64,000 nucleotides of DNA from Microcebus murinus (lineage: Eukaryota > Chordata > Mammalia > Primates > Cheirogaleidae), in assembly GCF_040939455.1 (NCBI RefSeq), contig NC_134107.1, positions 9,115,537-9,179,536 on the forward strand. The letters are read 5' to 3'. Positions 62,341-64,000 of the stretch are shown piece by piece. Both the position numbers and the translations under genes were made by a program. Below the pieces are notes generated by a model, which had not been told where the DNA came from, searched no databases, and was given only the letters and a program-made list of their open reading frames with translations. Position 1 is the stretch's first letter, and each line of letters begins with the position of its first letter.

Positions 62341-63878
62341 ATTTGTCATTGAAAATCAATTAGAAAATAGGAAGAAATTAGTAGTATGAACACTGGGAAG
62401 GAGAAATCATTATTTACAGAGAGAGAGAGATCATTTTCTTGGAAAGTGGAAGATAATCAACAAAAGGCAATCGGAAATGAGAGTGGCGTGTAGTTAAGGG
62501 GGTGGGTCCCAATCACTACATAGAAACCATCCACACAGCAGTCTACTGAGAGAGGTGACGGCACGAAAGACCCCGTTTATAAGAACAACAGCAGAGAACA
62601 AGACGTGGCTGGCTGTGCCACCACATTTTGGGGGTGGTGATGGAGGGGTGCTTCCGTATAGGGTGGCTCTCTGCCCTGGGGCTGAGGGATCGACTGGGAT
62701 GGAGGGGTTCCCTGGAGCAGGGGACCTTCAGTGCTGAAAGGGGGGCGGTCTTGGGCACCCTGGGAAGGTTGACCACCCTTTTTTAGGCCCTTCTGTGTAG
62801 CAACGGATTAACCCGACCCAGGGAGAGGGCTGGCCTTTGCCCCCGGCTCCTGTCTCTTCCCGCGGCTGATTTCACTCCGTGCGCTTTCACCGACATAAAC
62901 CGTAACTGTGACCGTGACAGCGTTCGGTGACTTCCGAGTCCTTCTAACGAGCTATTGAAACTGAGAATGAACTTGGGGACTGTCCCAAGCGAGGTGATCT
63001 TGGGGACTGTTCCCAGTGCTGGGTCTTGCCTGAGTACTGCAGAAGGGCGCTGGGAAAGCGGGTCTGGCCTGGCCACCTGGTCCCCTCCCCAGCATGGGCT
63101 ATGGTGCCAGCTTCTTGCGTCTCGTCCAGAGCTGGCTTCTGAGCAGGCACAAACATCCTCTCCCACTGCCCCATCTCCCCACAATTGGTGGCATGTTATG
63201 CGTCCTGTTCTTAGTGTCCCGTGTCAATTTTTTTGTGGATTTTCTGGGTCTCATATAGTGAGCATGTGCTGTTTGGGAGAAGAAATGAAGAAGCAAGTAG
63301 CTGATCCACGCCACACGGTGCAGCCAGCAGGCGCGGGGCTGCTGTCCCCTTCTGTCGTGGGGTGCGGGGGTCTCAGCGAGCAGGGGCGGGGGCTGGGGGG
63401 TGTAAAGGCAAGTCAGTCCCTGTCCCCATCCCTGGGCACCCATCCCAGCAGGAAGACTTCCTTTTCCCGCCCCCCCACAAAAAGGGTGCACAGCCTGGGA
63501 AAGCGCTGGTCCCCCTGGGCCGCAGACCGTCCTGGCTCTTCCCCCGGGAGAGGGTGAGAGAGGAAGGTCACAGCAGGCAGGTGCGATGGCGGCGTGCAGG
63601 CGGCCCGTGGCTGTGGCCGGCCTGCGTGGGGGAGGACAGCAAGGCGGCGGACTCCACCGAGCCTCCTCTTCCGGGCGGGACAGGACATCGGCCATCCTCT
63701 GCTGCGGCCACCTCTTCCGAGGGTGCGTCCCGGCCTGGGGAGACCATTACTCGGGAGGGGCGGGCGGTGGGGAGCGACTGCCTCCAGCTCAGCCCCGCGG
63801 CCCCCTGCGGGCCTGCCCTCCTGCAGGGCCTCCGGGAGCCAGCCCGGAGCAGCCTCGGAGCCTCGGAGCCTCGTGGTG
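62341..63878. other. Intergenic DNA, possible LTR/L1 debris
   Basis: A GAGAGAGAG tract at about 62420. About 62790-63030 looks like an old repeat (GCAACGGATTAACCCGACCC; GACTTCCGAGTCCTTCTAAC) that I cannot classify, with TCTTGGGGACTGT echoing ACTTGGGGACTGT 28 bp earlier. No gene seen. Confidence 0.4.
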
Positions 63879-63960
63879 GAGATGAGTCACTGGCTCTAAA
63901 AATAGAAAGAGTTAAGTCACGAAATGGTCTATTTCCTTTTTAAGCCAGATGCGCTGCCTA
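63879..63960. promoter_or_regulatory. AP-1 / MEF2 motif cluster at the window edge
   Basis: TGAGTCA (63883-63889, AP-1 consensus), CTAAAAATAG (63896-63905, perfect MEF2 consensus), GTTAAGTCAC and a CArG-like CCTTTTTAAG lie within 70 bp. Candidate enhancer by motif content only; it may continue past the window. Confidence 0.35.
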
Positions 63961-64000
63961 GGGAAGCCCAGCAGCTGTGCAGGGGCCGGGGCTGGGGCCT

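Overview
The window is mammalian nuclear DNA, almost certainly from a strepsirrhine primate (lemur or loris group). The sequence shows introns with GT/AG borders, dense interspersed repeats (7SL-derived SINEs, L1, L2, MIR, MaLR LTRs, DNA transposons), microsatellites and minisatellites. Three complete Alu dimers (18880-19217, 38901-39228, 46086-46410) have, between their two arms, a linker with the words TTGGCCAATTAATTTCTTTC. From memory this is typical of lemur/galago Alus and not of human ones.

The left 5.3 kb carries the last seven coding exons of TPCN2 (two-pore channel 2, a lysosome/melanosome cation channel) on the + strand, between 1391 and 5296. Read together they give residues 564-752 in human numbering with no indel: the S4-S5 linker, IIS5, the glycosylated turret, pore II, IIS6 and the C-terminal tail.

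From 5.3 to about 56.4 kb I find no convincing protein-coding gene. This is GC-rich intergenic DNA with old repeats, a CCCCTN minisatellite holding a perfect 156-bp tandem duplication (16.7-17.1 kb), an interstitial telomere-type repeat (22.2 kb), a 15/16-bp minisatellite (23.2-23.4 kb), a 690-bp ATCC satellite (25.0-25.7 kb), and AT-rich islands that may be conserved regulatory elements (21.15-21.42, 26.93-27.02, 52.18-53.57 kb).

At 57044-57202 is a single-exon 52-codon gene, too short for usual ORF cut-offs. It encodes a one-pass membrane microprotein that I recognise as SMIM38, preceded by a CpG-rich stretch with a paired SOX-type palindrome, a CRE-like site and two GCTAATTG words. The order TPCN2 - desert - SMIM38 agrees with human 11q13.3, upstream of MYEOV and CCND1, which lie outside the window. 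The right flank (57.2-64 kb) holds a MaLR LTR, a hAT-type element, L1 debris, and at the very edge a MEF2/AP-1 motif cluster.

No prokaryotic, viral or defence-type system is present. The most rewarding items are the SMIM38 microgene with its upstream sites, the TPCN2 residues at human pigmentation-variant positions (P564, N734), and the very recent minisatellite duplication.
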